A stretch of 51,528 nt of DNA. Origin: Phycisphaerae bacterium. GTDB taxonomy: Bacteria > Planctomycetota > Phycisphaerae > Tepidisphaerales > Tepidisphaeraceae. Below, piece after piece: positions 15,660 through 28,498 of this stretch (positions within the stretch are counted from its first letter, which is position 1; each line of letters opens with the position of its first letter). Below the pieces are notes generated by a model that saw nothing but the letters and a program-made list of their open reading frames with translations, had not been told where the DNA came from and made no database searches. A program made the position numbers and the translations under genes. The DNA is taken from positions 1 to 51,528 of the forward strand of contig JAICIO010000036.1 of NCBI GenBank assembly GCA_025924315.1, in the 5' to 3' direction.

Positions 15660-15954
15660 GCTTTGGTTATCGGAACCGTCGCGGGATCGACATGAGCCAA
15701 ATTGCCCTAGCGCGCAAAATCCGCCGTCTTAACCCCCCAGCCGTAGGTGATTCCGCCAACGCGCGCCGGGAAAAACACCAGATGCTGCGGTGGAGACGGC
15801 GAAAGTGCATGGATCCATAAAACCGCGAGTTTTTGGATGGAAATTGGCTTCCCGGGCGTTATTCTGAAAGCACACGCCCCGTTCTGTTCCTCCGCAGGCA
15901 GCCTGTGTCAGATTCGAACGCGAGGGCGGATCGACACCAACGGAAGTTGCCACC

Positions 15955-18900
15955 ATGCCAAAGTCTGCGCGCCCTGCGGGCAAGCTGCGTCCGCGTTCTG
16001 TTTCCACATCGCTTGCGTATGAGTCGCCATTCGAAGTCGAAGCGCTCGAATCGCGAACGCTGCTCTCCGTCGCGCCGGCATACGTCGGCGCGCTGACGGG
16101 CAAAGTGCTCTTCACCTCCGGCGGACATGGTTACGTCTGGCGCGACTCGTCAAAATCGTGGGGCATCATGCGCACGTACATCAACGGCATGATGGAGGAC
16201 CTTGGCAATCAGGATCAGCTTCAGGGCTACGCCGACTATGCATTGCGCTCGGGCGCCACGTTCGTGTCGATGCGGCCAATCGGTCATCAGACGAACGAAG
16301 TGATCGTCGACAACTCAGATGCGTATACGGCTGCGAACGGTGGATTTGATACGACCGGTACTTGGACCGCGGTCACCACCGGCACGTATTGGAGCAACCA
16401 CAATGGAAATGACGCGGCGCGGTACGTCTTCGCGAACACGACGACTGGGACGGAGAGTGCAGTCGCGCGCTTCACGCCGAACATTCCCAGCGCGGGGTTC
16501 TATCCCGTGTATGCGTGGTACGTCGGGGGATCCAATCGCGCCGACGACACGACCTTCCGCATCAACTACAGCGGCGGGTCGCAGGAAGTGAAGATCACGC
16601 AGGACAAAGTGGGCAACGGCTGGGTGTATCTCGGCTCGTATTATTTCGCGCAAGGCGTGAGCCAGGCCGCGGGAAGTGTGCAGATCACAAACAAATCCGC
16701 GGTCACGAAGTCAGGCCAGATCGCGGTCGCCGACGCGATTCGTTTCGGCAACGGCATGGGCGACATGACGCAGAGCTACACGTACCCGAACGGCACGAGC
16801 AAGCCGTACGTCGTGAAGCAGTACTTCAATTCGAACAACGTGCTCACGCCATCCGGTCAGCCGCGCGAGAACGAGTGCGCGCTCTACTGGTGTTACTCGA
16901 TGCTCGGTTACAAAGCTCCCGGCGTGATCAATGATCCGTCTCACGTGTACGCCGGTTCGAGCACGGATGACGAGACGAAGAACTTCAGCGCATGTGACGC
17001 CTACGCGACCTATATGAACCAGAGCGGCGTGGGGAAGATGACCGATCGGCTGTGGATTTCGTTCCACTCCAACGCCGCGGGGAATGGTGGCACGCTCGGG
17101 CTAATCACCGGCCAATCAACCGCGAACCAGGCGTGGCTCGCGAACGCCGCCGGTACCACCGTGCAGAACGAAATGACGGCGCTGAATTTCGAGCACGAGC
17201 ACAATTGGGTTGTGAACGCCAACCCCACGTACACCGGCGCGTACGGCGAAATCAGTACGACCTACATCGGCACCGAGTTCGACGCGACGATCATCGAAGT
17301 CGCGTATCACGATGAAGTGAACGATTCCGATCTGCTCAAAGATCCGAAAGTCCGCAGCGAAGTGGGGCGCGCGACGTATCACACCGCCATCAAGTACTTC
17401 GATCAGTTTGATTCGGCCTTCACGAATACGACATATCTCCCCGAACCGCCGCAGAATCTGCGTGTGACGACGAGCGGCGCGAACACGAACCTCTCGGTCG
17501 CATGGGACACGCCGCTCAGTTCCAGCGGCACCACCGGTCCGTATGGCAATGCGGCGACGAGTTACAACGTCTGGACATCGACGAATGGTTACGGATTTAA
17601 CCTGGCTGGGACGACGACAGGCAACTCTCTCAGCATCGCGGGTGACACTGCGAATGTGACATACGTGCGCGTGACCGCGGTGAATGCCGGCGGCGAATCG
17701 CTGCCTTCGATCACGGCGGGCGCCAAGCCCATGCTCGGCCGACGCGCGCCGATCCTTATCGTCAACAACTTCAGCCGGCTAGACCGGCAGGAAGATCAGA
17801 TCGAGACGCACTATTTCGGCACGGCCGCGCGAGCCCGGCAACGTTACAACAACTCGTTCGACTATGTCGTGCAGGGGGCGGAGGCGATCGAAGCGTACAA
17901 CAGCCATCTGGGCATCGAGTACGCGACCGATGCGTCGATCGCGAATGGACAAATCAGCCTGAGCAACTACTCCTACGTCATCTGGATGTCCGGCGAGCAA
18001 TCGTCCGGGAACGGAACGTTCACCGCGACGACGCAACCGCTGGTGACGAGCTATCTGAACAGCGGCGGAGACTTGTTCGTCAGTGGTTCGGAGATCGGCT
18101 GGGATCTTGTCGCGCAGAATCACGGCTCGAGCTTCTACACGAATACGCTGAAAAGCACGTACGTTCAGGATGATGCCGGCACATACGCGACGAAGGCAGG
18201 CATCGCGGGGACGGCGCTGGCGGGTGTGCCGGCGCTGAGCTTCGACGATGGCACACATGGCACATACGACGCCGACTTCCCGGATGTCCTGAGCGCGCCG
18301 GCCGGTTCGACGCTCGCCATGAAGTATTCAACCGGCACCGGCGCGGTTGTTCAGTATTCGTCCGGCAACACGAAACTCATCAACATGGGCTTCCCATTCG
18401 AGTCGATTTACACCGCGTCGCAGCGCACGGCGCTGATGAGCGCGGTGCTGAACTTTTTCGGCGCGAATGTTTCGCTCGGCGTGGGTTCGCCAGATCTCGT
18501 CGCGGCATCCGACACCGGCTTTTCGGCAACGGACAATTACACGAACAAGAACAACTCGGCCGCGAAGACATTGCAGTTTAGCGTTCCGAATTCAATCAAT
18601 GGCGCGACGATCAATCTTTATTCCGACGGCACGCTCATCGGCAGCGCGGTGACGAGCGGCGGAATCGTCACCGTCACGACAAACGGCGTCGCAACGTTGC
18701 TTGACGGTACGCATCAAATCACGGCGCGCCAGGTCGAATCCGGTTTGAGTTCATCCGCGGATTCGACGTCTCTCGCGGTCACGGTTGATACGGTTGCTCC
18801 GACGCTGTCGACTTCTGCTTTCAATTATGACACGCAGCAGAACGTGGAGTTCACCTTCTCCGAAGACGTAAGCAACAGCATCGCGCCAGGCGACCTGGCG

Positions 18901-19431
18901 CTGCACAACAACACGACGAATACGGACGTGAATTCATCGAACTTCGCTGCCACGGGCGCGACGACGACCGGGACATTCACGTTCCCGGGCCTCGGCAACG
19001 TTCTTCCAAGCGGGAATTACACCGCGACCCTCACGAGCGCGAATGTGCAGGACAAGGCGGGGAATTCGCTGCCGAGCGACGCCGCCCTCAATTTCTATTT
19101 TCAGGCGGGCGATGGCAACCATAACGGGGCGGTCGAGATCGGAGACTTCAATCTCCTCGCCGCGAATTTCGGTAAGTCCGGCCAGACTTTTACCCAGGGC
19201 AACTACGATTACAGCGGCGACGGCGCGATTACGATCGACGATTTCAACATACTGGCCGCGAATTTCGGAAAGTCGGTGAGCACGACGCCGCCGGCGGCGC
19301 CCGTGGGCGAGCCGATCACGACGCAAGCGCGCACCAGCACGATCGAGATGACGCCGGTCACGCCGGCCACGCCGTCAGCCGCCCGGTCAACCTCGAATCC
19401 AGACGATAAGCTCATCAATCTGTTGCTTTGA
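15955..19431 (+). CDS. Large secreted modular protein: amidase_3-like domain with golvesin insertion, FN3, Ig-like and dockerin modules
   Basis: 1158 residues. VEALESRTLLS (about 28-38) is the planctomycete N-terminal surface motif. A zinc-amidase (Amidase_3) fold is suggested by GGHG (about 56), WISFHSNA (about 367-374) and TIIEVAYHDE (about 443-452), the His, His and Glu elements of N-acetylmuramoyl-alanine amidases. Between the first two lies a golvesin/xanthan-lyase-type beta domain (about 100-275). An FN3 domain (about 495-580), a Rossmann-like domain (APILIVNNFSRLDRQ onward), Ig-like modules, and two dockerin-type calcium loops (GDGNHNGAVEIGDFNLLAAN; DYSGDGAITIDDFNILAAN, about 1050-1107) follow. 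It probably acts on peptidoglycan-like or polysaccharide material outside the cell; a scaffold for the dockerin is unknown. Confidence 0.82.
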   Translation: MPKSARPAGKLRPRSVSTSLAYESPFEVEALESRTLLSVAPAYVGALTGKVLFTSGGHGYVWRDSSKSWGIMRTYINGMMEDLGNQDQLQGYADYALRSGATFVSMRPIGHQTNEVIVDNSDAYTAANGGFDTTGTWTAVTTGTYWSNHNGNDAARYVFANTTTGTESAVARFTPNIPSAGFYPVYAWYVGGSNRADDTTFRINYSGGSQEVKITQDKVGNGWVYLGSYYFAQGVSQAAGSVQITNKSAVTKSGQIAVADAIRFGNGMGDMTQSYTYPNGTSKPYVVKQYFNSNNVLTPSGQPRENECALYWCYSMLGYKAPGVINDPSHVYAGSSTDDETKNFSACDAYATYMNQSGVGKMTDRLWISFHSNAAGNGGTLGLITGQSTANQAWLANAAGTTVQNEMTALNFEHEHNWVVNANPTYTGAYGEISTTYIGTEFDATIIEVAYHDEVNDSDLLKDPKVRSEVGRATYHTAIKYFDQFDSAFTNTTYLPEPPQNLRVTTSGANTNLSVAWDTPLSSSGTTGPYGNAATSYNVWTSTNGYGFNLAGTTTGNSLSIAGDTANVTYVRVTAVNAGGESLPSITAGAKPMLGRRAPILIVNNFSRLDRQEDQIETHYFGTAARARQRYNNSFDYVVQGAEAIEAYNSHLGIEYATDASIANGQISLSNYSYVIWMSGEQSSGNGTFTATTQPLVTSYLNSGGDLFVSGSEIGWDLVAQNHGSSFYTNTLKSTYVQDDAGTYATKAGIAGTALAGVPALSFDDGTHGTYDADFPDVLSAPAGSTLAMKYSTGTGAVVQYSSGNTKLINMGFPFESIYTASQRTALMSAVLNFFGANVSLGVGSPDLVAASDTGFSATDNYTNKNNSAAKTLQFSVPNSINGATINLYSDGTLIGSAVTSGGIVTVTTNGVATLLDGTHQITARQVESGLSSSADSTSLAVTVDTVAPTLSTSAFNYDTQQNVEFTFSEDVSNSIAPGDLALHNNTTNTDVNSSNFAATGATTTGTFTFPGLGNVLPSGNYTATLTSANVQDKAGNSLPSDAALNFYFQAGDGNHNGAVEIGDFNLLAANFGKSGQTFTQGNYDYSGDGAITIDDFNILAANFGKSVSTTPPAAPVGEPITTQARTSTIEMTPVTPATPSAARSTSNPDDKLINLLL

Positions 19432-19447
19432 CCTAAAACAATCTTGA

Positions 19448-19532
19448 TCGCGAAGGCGCGAAGAGACGCGAAGGACCGCGAAGAAAAGCAAGTACTCTTC
19501 GCGAGCCTTCGCGGATCTTCGCGCCTTCGCGA
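19448..19532. repeat. Family E inverted-repeat element
   Basis: Starts TCGCGAAGGCGCGAAGA and ends with its inverse; internal GCGAAGG/CCTTCGC units repeat. Related to 1019-1100. It sits between two convergent genes and may work as a bidirectional transcription barrier. Confidence 0.8.
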
Positions 19533-19542
19533 TGAACTCTTG

Positions 19543-20535
19543 TTATTGCACGATCCCCTTCGTCAGCCGCAGGAAGACGTCTTCGAGCTTCATCTGATGA
19601 GGCGTGATGCTGTGGAGTCGCACATTCGCGCCGATCAGCACTTCGATCAGGAAATGATGGTGCAGCGTTGGATCCTGCAGCGTGATGTGCAGCTCGCCGT
19701 TGTTGCGCTCGACGCGATCGACGCGGGCATCTTTCTCCAGAACTCGAACGGCCATCTCGTGATCGCCGTCGATCTGGATCGAGATCACCGGATGCGCGCG
19801 GGCGCGGTGCATCAGCTCTTCGACCGTTCCGCTGACGATTAACTCGCCGCGCTCGATGATGCCGAGTTTGTTGCAGAATTCACCGAGCTCCGAAAGGATG
19901 TGGCTCGAGACGAGAATCGTTTTGCCCAGTCGCTGCAGCTCTTTTAAAAGCTCGCGGATTTCGATGCGGGCGCGCGGGTCGAGCCCGCTCGCGGGTTCGT
20001 CCAGCAAAAGGATCGGCGGATCGTGCACGAGCACGCGTGCGAGGCTCAATCGCTGGGTCATCCCGCGGGAGAGCGAGTCCGTCGGCGCGTCCTGCTTGAA
20101 TTTGAGGTCTGTCAGTTCCAGAACATCCTGCACGACTTTCTTCCGTTGCCGCCGCGGGATGCCGTAGGCGCTGGCGAAGAATTCGAGGTACTCGCTGACG
20201 GTCAGGTCTTCGTAGCCGTTGAAGAAGTCTGGCATGTAACCGACGTTGCGCCGAACGAAATCGCCGTTGCCCATTACGTTTTTTCCGAGCACATGCGCGG
20301 TGCCGGCCGAGGGCTCAAGCAGACCCGCGAGGATTTTCATCGTCGTGCTTTTGCCCGCGCCGTTTGGGCCGATGAAGCCGAACACGTCGCCGCTTTCCAG
20401 CTCGAGATTGAGCGCGTTCAAAGCGGTGAGATTGCCGTAGCGCTTGGTGAGATTGCGCGTGTCGATCGCCGGCGGTTTTGCCGGCGCTGCCAGCGGCACG
20501 CTCGCGGCGGGGATGGGTTCGGCTACGTCCGTCAT
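19543..20535 (-). CDS. ABC-2 type transporter ATP-binding protein
   Basis: 330 residues. I place the start at the ATG at 20535, ten bases after GGGAGA; an ATG at 20553 is possible and the longer frame is not supported. After an Ala/Pro-rich leader come Walker A (GPNGAGKST), Q-loop region (RRNVGYMPDFFNGYEDLTV), signature (LSRGMTQRLS), Walker B (ILLLDEP) and the switch His (ILVSSHIL). A C-terminal extension resembles the DrrA/CcmA-type subfamily. The gene follows the large membrane protein (20561-22627) by 25 bases on the same strand, so the two are an operon and probably one exporter. Substrate unknown. Confidence 0.85.
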   Translation of the reverse strand: MTDVAEPIPAASVPLAAPAKPPAIDTRNLTKRYGNLTALNALNLELESGDVFGFIGPNGAGKSTTMKILAGLLEPSAGTAHVLGKNVMGNGDFVRRNVGYMPDFFNGYEDLTVSEYLEFFASAYGIPRRQRKKVVQDVLELTDLKFKQDAPTDSLSRGMTQRLSLARVLVHDPPILLLDEPASGLDPRARIEIRELLKELQRLGKTILVSSHILSELGEFCNKLGIIERGELIVSGTVEELMHRARAHPVISIQIDGDHEMAVRVLEKDARVDRVERNNGELHITLQDPTLHHHFLIEVLIGANVRLHSITPHQMKLEDVFLRLTKGIVQ

Positions 20536-20560
20536 TGGGTGCTGGTCTCCCATTCGCAAA

Positions 20561-22627
20561 TCATTGTACCGCAACAAGCGCGCGGACGACCTGCCAATGC
20601 TTCTCGATCGCCTTCGACGCGTCGCCAAGTTCCACTTCGGGCTTCGGATTCTGCATTCGCGCGTAGATGCAGAAACGTTTGCCGCTCTCGACAAGACTCT
20701 TCACCGCGTCGGCGCGATTCGCGGTCAGGTCGCACACCGTTCGATACAACTGCGATTCATCGACGCGCATGGCTTCGTCGTTGTATCCGTATCCATAACC
20801 GTAATAGCCATTGGGTTGCTGAACAGGTTGCGTGCTGAACGTCGTCCCAGGTTTCTCCAACCCGATGTCGATCGTCTTCGTCTCGCCCGGCGCGATCACC
20901 AGATCGCCGGCGGTGTAAATGCCTTTCTTGCCCGCGACGCGGATTTGCTCGAACGGCGAATCGCCATGATTCGTGATCGTGCCGGTCATTCGGCCGGTGG
21001 GTGCGATCTTCAGATCCGCATCCAGCGCCGCGGGACCCGTGGTCCATGTGTCGCCACGCAGGAAGCGCAGGTTCCAAACCGGAATCGCGACGCCCATCGG
21101 CCGATTGCCTTCGTAATCCTGATGGAACTGCAGATCGGTGTGCATCTGCCCACTGCGGTAGTAGGTTAAGTCGCCAACGGGTTGCCACCACACATCCTGT
21201 TCGCCGCCAAGGTTGTAGATTTGCGACTTCGGCGAATAGATGCACACGACGTCGGTCTTCGCGACCGATCGGCCATCTGCCTGATCGATCAATTGCAACG
21301 TGCGGTAATGCAACTCGCCGCTCTTGAAGAGATGGCCGATGTAGATCGCACCGATCGTCACGAGCGCGATCCAGCCGGTCGTCGTCGCCCAGGTCCACGG
21401 CTGCCGCCCAAGGCGCTTCAGCACAATCCAGTCGAGCGGGCCGACGATCGTCATCAGTCCGATCAGCACGATGGAGACGTAGCTGAAGTCAAAACTTCCC
21501 ACGCCGGGGATCGAGCCCATCAGCTCAATGTTCTGCCGCATCGCGTTGCTCGCGCGGTAGTCATCGCCCCAGTAGTCGTAGATCGGCTGGCCGTTGTTGT
21601 TGTTCTCTGACTGATCGCGAATTGTGATGCGTGCCCGGCTCAGGATCGGTTTCCAGAACTGATCGGCAGCGGGGGAGTGATCGTAGAAGAATTCTGAAGG
21701 GTCGATCGGCAGGATAATCGTGCGGCCAAAACCGATCTCGCGCGTGTATCCGACAATGCTCTTGTCGTTTTCGAACATCGAAAAGGAAGTCGCATCGTCC
21801 GCCGGCGCGAGATCGCGGCCCTTTACCTGCTTGAACCGATTAGGCAGCTTGTACTTTTTAAGAATGGCGGACGAAATATCGATCGACCGCACTTGGCCCA
21901 TGCGTGCCGGAAGGATTTGCTGAATCGCTCCCGTCGGTGCAACCGGCGCGTCGCCCGGCCACAGCAAAAGGCGTCCGCCCGCGCGCACCCAATCCGCGAT
22001 CGCCTGCTGCTGTTCAGGCGCGAGCTGGTTCAGATCCGGCTGGTTAAGCACGAGTAGATCAAGCGTGTCATATCCGCACGGCACTGCCGGCAGAAGCAGC
22101 GGCTCGAGATACCCGACGTACACGCTCGTGTTGTTGCCCGTCGTACTGCGAAGAACGTTCAACGTCGCCTTCCGCCCGCTCACGCCGATGAGCACATCCG
22201 TCGGCCGAATTGCTTGCCCCTGCACCATGAACTGCGGATCGGACAGATCGCGCACGTACCGCGCCAGCAGCTTCTGCGTATTCGAATCGCGAAGGGTTAC
22301 CGTGAGCTGTTCGAGGTCGTATGTCACGGGCGCGTAAATCGGAAACGTCCGCTCCTGCGGGCCGATCGTAAAGCTCTGCATGATCTGCATCGCGAAGATG
22401 CCGTCGTGCGGGGCGGAGAGCTCCAAATCGACCTGGCGTGGGTTGGGATCGGAAGCGGTGACGTAAATCGGGGTCCATCGCCCGGCGCGGTAGATGCTTT
22501 CCCAGCCCATTCGGACGAGAAGGGACGTATCCGCTTGGGCGATGGTGGCGAAAAGGAGGCAGGCGAGCAGCGCACCCACCCCGCGAAGGCTTGTTTTACG
22601 CGTCATGCGAACCCGCGATTGTAACAT
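20561..22627 (-). CDS. Exported membrane protein with internal helices, partner of the ABC ATPase
   Basis: 688 residues from the longest frame; the ATG at 22606 gives a neat signal peptide (MTRKTSLRGVGALLACLLFA...QA) and may be the true start. A large N-terminal extracytoplasmic part (to about 375) contains an amidotransferase-like region (YDTLDLLVLNQPDL, WVRAGGRLLLWPGD). Two adjacent membrane helices lie at about 380-435, then another beta-rich domain of 250 residues with a Tyr/Gly-rich stretch (NGYYGYGYGYN). The plan resembles planctomycete proteins found beside ABC-2 ATPases and, loosely, GldG-type components. It lies just upstream of the ATPase gene on the same strand. Function is inferred from this pairing only. 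Confidence 0.7.
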   Translation of the reverse strand: MLQSRVRMTRKTSLRGVGALLACLLFATIAQADTSLLVRMGWESIYRAGRWTPIYVTASDPNPRQVDLELSAPHDGIFAMQIMQSFTIGPQERTFPIYAPVTYDLEQLTVTLRDSNTQKLLARYVRDLSDPQFMVQGQAIRPTDVLIGVSGRKATLNVLRSTTGNNTSVYVGYLEPLLLPAVPCGYDTLDLLVLNQPDLNQLAPEQQQAIADWVRAGGRLLLWPGDAPVAPTGAIQQILPARMGQVRSIDISSAILKKYKLPNRFKQVKGRDLAPADDATSFSMFENDKSIVGYTREIGFGRTIILPIDPSEFFYDHSPAADQFWKPILSRARITIRDQSENNNNGQPIYDYWGDDYRASNAMRQNIELMGSIPGVGSFDFSYVSIVLIGLMTIVGPLDWIVLKRLGRQPWTWATTTGWIALVTIGAIYIGHLFKSGELHYRTLQLIDQADGRSVAKTDVVCIYSPKSQIYNLGGEQDVWWQPVGDLTYYRSGQMHTDLQFHQDYEGNRPMGVAIPVWNLRFLRGDTWTTGPAALDADLKIAPTGRMTGTITNHGDSPFEQIRVAGKKGIYTAGDLVIAPGETKTIDIGLEKPGTTFSTQPVQQPNGYYGYGYGYNDEAMRVDESQLYRTVCDLTANRADAVKSLVESGKRFCIYARMQNPKPEVELGDASKAIEKHWQVVRALVAVQ

Positions 22628-22742
22628 CCTGTCGCACCGGTAAAAGGATTCGTGAAACCGTTCGGCGTCGTATTCGTATAACTACTGCGTTGTTTTCAAT
22701 GCACGGACGATCACACGGAGGTTCCGGACATCAGGTTCGACC

Positions 22743-22802
22743 ATGAAGCGGCGGGGCTTGCCGCGGAATTCCGTCCCTCACGGGGCAAGCCCCGCCGCTT
22801 CA
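22743..22802. repeat. Family G inverted-repeat element
   Basis: TGAAGCGGCGGGGCTTGCC and its inverse at the other end enclose about 20 bp. The right arm is a complete hairpin (GGGGC-AA-GCCCC); the left arm hairpin has decayed. It lies between divergent genes. Confidence 0.75.
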
Positions 22803-22867
22803 TAAGAGAGCGCTGTTGCGGTTCCTTGACGTGGTACGCCGATAAGCGAATACTGTTACCTCTTCGT

Positions 22868-23161
22868 ATGACGCGAGTTCGACAAGCATTGGCGGTGGCT
22901 CTGGTCGCGACGGCACTTTGTGCCGAGCAGCAGGCCTCGGCTGCGCCCGTCGAACGAACGCAACCGGAATCGGTCGCGGCCAAGCTTGTCGAACATCTTT
23001 CCGTGACATTCCGTCGGATGGCGCCCGCCGTTCGATTGGACGAGGTTCGCCGGGTTGAAGTTCCGGTTGTCACGCAACCGGCGACGACCAACCCGCAGCG
23101 TCCGCGCGTTCAAGCAACGCTTTCGCCGTTCCAGTTCCGCCTCCCGCCTCCCGCGCTCTGA
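22868..23161 (+). CDS. Small exported protein of unknown function
   Basis: 97 residues from the ATG at 22868, which yields a clear signal peptide (MTRVRQALAVALVATALCAE, cleavage after QASA). The frame continues upstream for 14 codons without a better start. The mature part is 70 residues, basic, with a Pro-rich tail, and matches nothing I know. It lies 75 bases before secA on the same strand. Expression is uncertain, since no strong ribosome site is seen. Confidence 0.5.
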   Translation: MTRVRQALAVALVATALCAEQQASAAPVERTQPESVAAKLVEHLSVTFRRMAPAVRLDEVRRVEVPVVTQPATTNPQRPRVQATLSPFQFRLPPPAL

Positions 23162-23189
23162 TCGCTGCTGCGCGTTTTTTTCTGTCTGT

Positions 23190-23222
23190 AATTCTGCATT
23201 CATCATTCTGCATTCTGCATTT
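23190..23222. repeat. Short tandem-like repeat (ATTCTGCATT units)
   Basis: Three near-identical units ATTCTGCATT are spaced over 33 bases just before secA. The AT-rich make-up differs from the surroundings. It may be one arm of another dispersed element family whose partner arm is lost. Confidence 0.55.
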
Positions 23223-23236
23223 GTCCGAGGGTTCCC

Positions 23237-27064
<3,828 letters not shown>

Positions 27065-27087
27065 CCACCGCAAACCGCTCAGCAATT

Positions 27088-27164
27088 GTAGGGTCCGCTT
27101 CAGCGGACCGGTTACTTCCTTCTGTTCGAACGACGAATAACCGGTCCGCTGAAGCGGACCCTAC
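27088..27164. repeat. REP-like family A2 element (77 bp)
   Basis: Two inverted GTAG arms whose hairpins read GGTCCGC-TTCA-GCGGACC. Compared with A1, one stem base pair is swapped from G-C to C-G on both sides. The same length as 44622-44698. It lies between secA and the nucleotidyltransferase gene. Confidence 0.9.
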
Positions 27165-27217
27165 AATGCGCGCGGTGGCGTTCGACAATTCCATCAGATC
27201 ACGCGATCATTTCATGC

Positions 27218-28000
27218 ATGCAAACGTGGGAACGGGCGGTTGATCGGTTTCTCGTGCCGTGGAAAAAGAGAAAGGACGTCACGGGCGCGCTGATCGCCGG
27301 CAGCTACGTCACAGGCAAACCCAATCCGCGGTCGGATCTGGATCTTTACATTGTCACGAAGCCCGGAACGAAATGGCGCGAGCGGGGGAACAAGCGCGTT
27401 GATGGGTTCCTCATCGAATACTTCGTGAATCCTCCCGAGCAGATCCGCAAATACTTCGCGGACAATTTTGCGACTCACAGCGCCATGTCGCTGACACCTT
27501 ATACGACGGGGCGGATTTTGTTCGATCGCGAGGGCTCGCTCGCGAAGCTCCGCCGTGAAGCACAGAAATGGCTGCGCAAACCGCCGCGCCGGCCGTCTCG
27601 CGTGGACCGGTTGATCGATGGATATCGGCTCTGGGATGGGCTCGACAATCTGGAAGACGCGTTCGAGCGCGGCGCGCCGGATGTTGCGTACGTTTACCAT
27701 CATGCGCTTCACCGCCTCTTCGAAAGCTACACCAAGTCGCTCGGCCAGATCGTGCCCGGTGTTCCGAAGGCGCACGGCATTCTCACGAGCGCAGCGGTTC
27801 GAAAGAAGTACAACCATCCTGATTATCCCGACCGCGATTTTGTAACGCTTTTTGTTCCGGCGATGAGCGAAGGCGAACCGAAGCGGATGGTCGCACGATT
27901 GCGAAAACTGACAAAGCACGTACAGGATCGGTGGGGCGGATTTGAGATTGATGGCTTCCGGCTGCGAACGCCGGTTGAGAAACGTGTTGCGCGAACGTAG
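27218..28000 (+). CDS. Nucleotidyltransferase-domain protein
   Basis: 260 residues. Residues 24-45 hold the pol-beta-type nucleotidyltransferase signature: Gly28-Ser29, then Asp40 and Asp42 (AGSYVTGKPNPRSDLDLYIV). A helical C-terminal half (about 110-260) follows, as in kanamycin- or aminoglycoside-nucleotidyltransferase-like and MNT-type proteins. Such proteins transfer an NMP to a small molecule, protein or RNA; the acceptor here is unknown. Usual toxin-antitoxin MNT proteins are half this size and paired with HEPN; no HEPN partner is next to it, so I do not call it an antitoxin. The third catalytic Asp/Glu is not obvious (perhaps in DGFLIEYFV). Convergent with rsfS. Confidence 0.75.
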   Translation: MQTWERAVDRFLVPWKKRKDVTGALIAGSYVTGKPNPRSDLDLYIVTKPGTKWRERGNKRVDGFLIEYFVNPPEQIRKYFADNFATHSAMSLTPYTTGRILFDREGSLAKLRREAQKWLRKPPRRPSRVDRLIDGYRLWDGLDNLEDAFERGAPDVAYVYHHALHRLFESYTKSLGQIVPGVPKAHGILTSAAVRKKYNHPDYPDRDFVTLFVPAMSEGEPKRMVARLRKLTKHVQDRWGGFEIDGFRLRTPVEKRVART

Positions 28001-28025
28001 GCGGATCGCCTCGCCCTCCCGAAGA

Positions 28026-28436
28026 TCATTTCGCGTCGTTCCACTCGACGACCTTCGCGTCGCCCCACAGACCGTCGAGGTCGTAGTATTGCCGGGCGTC
28101 GGGGCTGAAGAGGTGGACGACGACGTCGACGAAGTCGGTCAGCATCCACGACTCGCCGTCCTGGCCGCTCTGGGAGAGCGGGGCGAAAGTGCTCTTCTCA
28201 CCGAGCTCGGCGATTTCGTCCGACACGCTGCGCATCTGCCGCGGGCTGGTGCCGGTGGCAACGACGAAGAAATCGGTGATGGGGGAGATTCCGCTCACAT
28301 CAAGCACGACGACGTTGTTGCAGCGCGTGCTCGCCGCGAGGCGCGCGGCTTGGATCGCGAATTCGCGCGCGGCATCCATCTTCTGCGAGCCGGACACTGC
28401 GGGACTGGGCGTACGCTTGGCGATTGCAACCTCCAC
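28026..28436 (-). CDS. rsfS: Ribosome silencing factor RsfS
   Basis: 136 residues by the longest frame, with GTG start; the ATG at 28379 (codon 20, MDAAREFAIQAARL) matches the usual N-terminus of the family and may be the real start. The conserved elements are all present: NNVVVLDVSG, ITDFFVVATGTSPRQMRSV, ESWMLTDFVDVVVHLF, RQYYDLDGLW. RsfS binds uL14 and blocks subunit joining when nutrients are short. It lies 62 bases after the ABC exporter genes on the same strand. Confidence 0.93.
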   Translation of the reverse strand: MEVAIAKRTPSPAVSGSQKMDAAREFAIQAARLAASTRCNNVVVLDVSGISPITDFFVVATGTSPRQMRSVSDEIAELGEKSTFAPLSQSGQDGESWMLTDFVDVVVHLFSPDARQYYDLDGLWGDAKVVEWNDAK

Positions 28437-28498
28437 GTCGTTTGGCGACGTAGTGTACGCGGGACCGGTCCTCTTGTCGCGAGGAGACCTTAGAATGG

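Noticed and set aside
14001-15695. Long plus-strand frame opposite fliD (564 codons)
   Set aside because: Composition typical of an antisense frame and no domain recognised, whereas fliD is clear on the other strand.
27218-28000. MNT-type antitoxin
   Set aside because: Twice the usual size and no HEPN-type toxin gene beside it.
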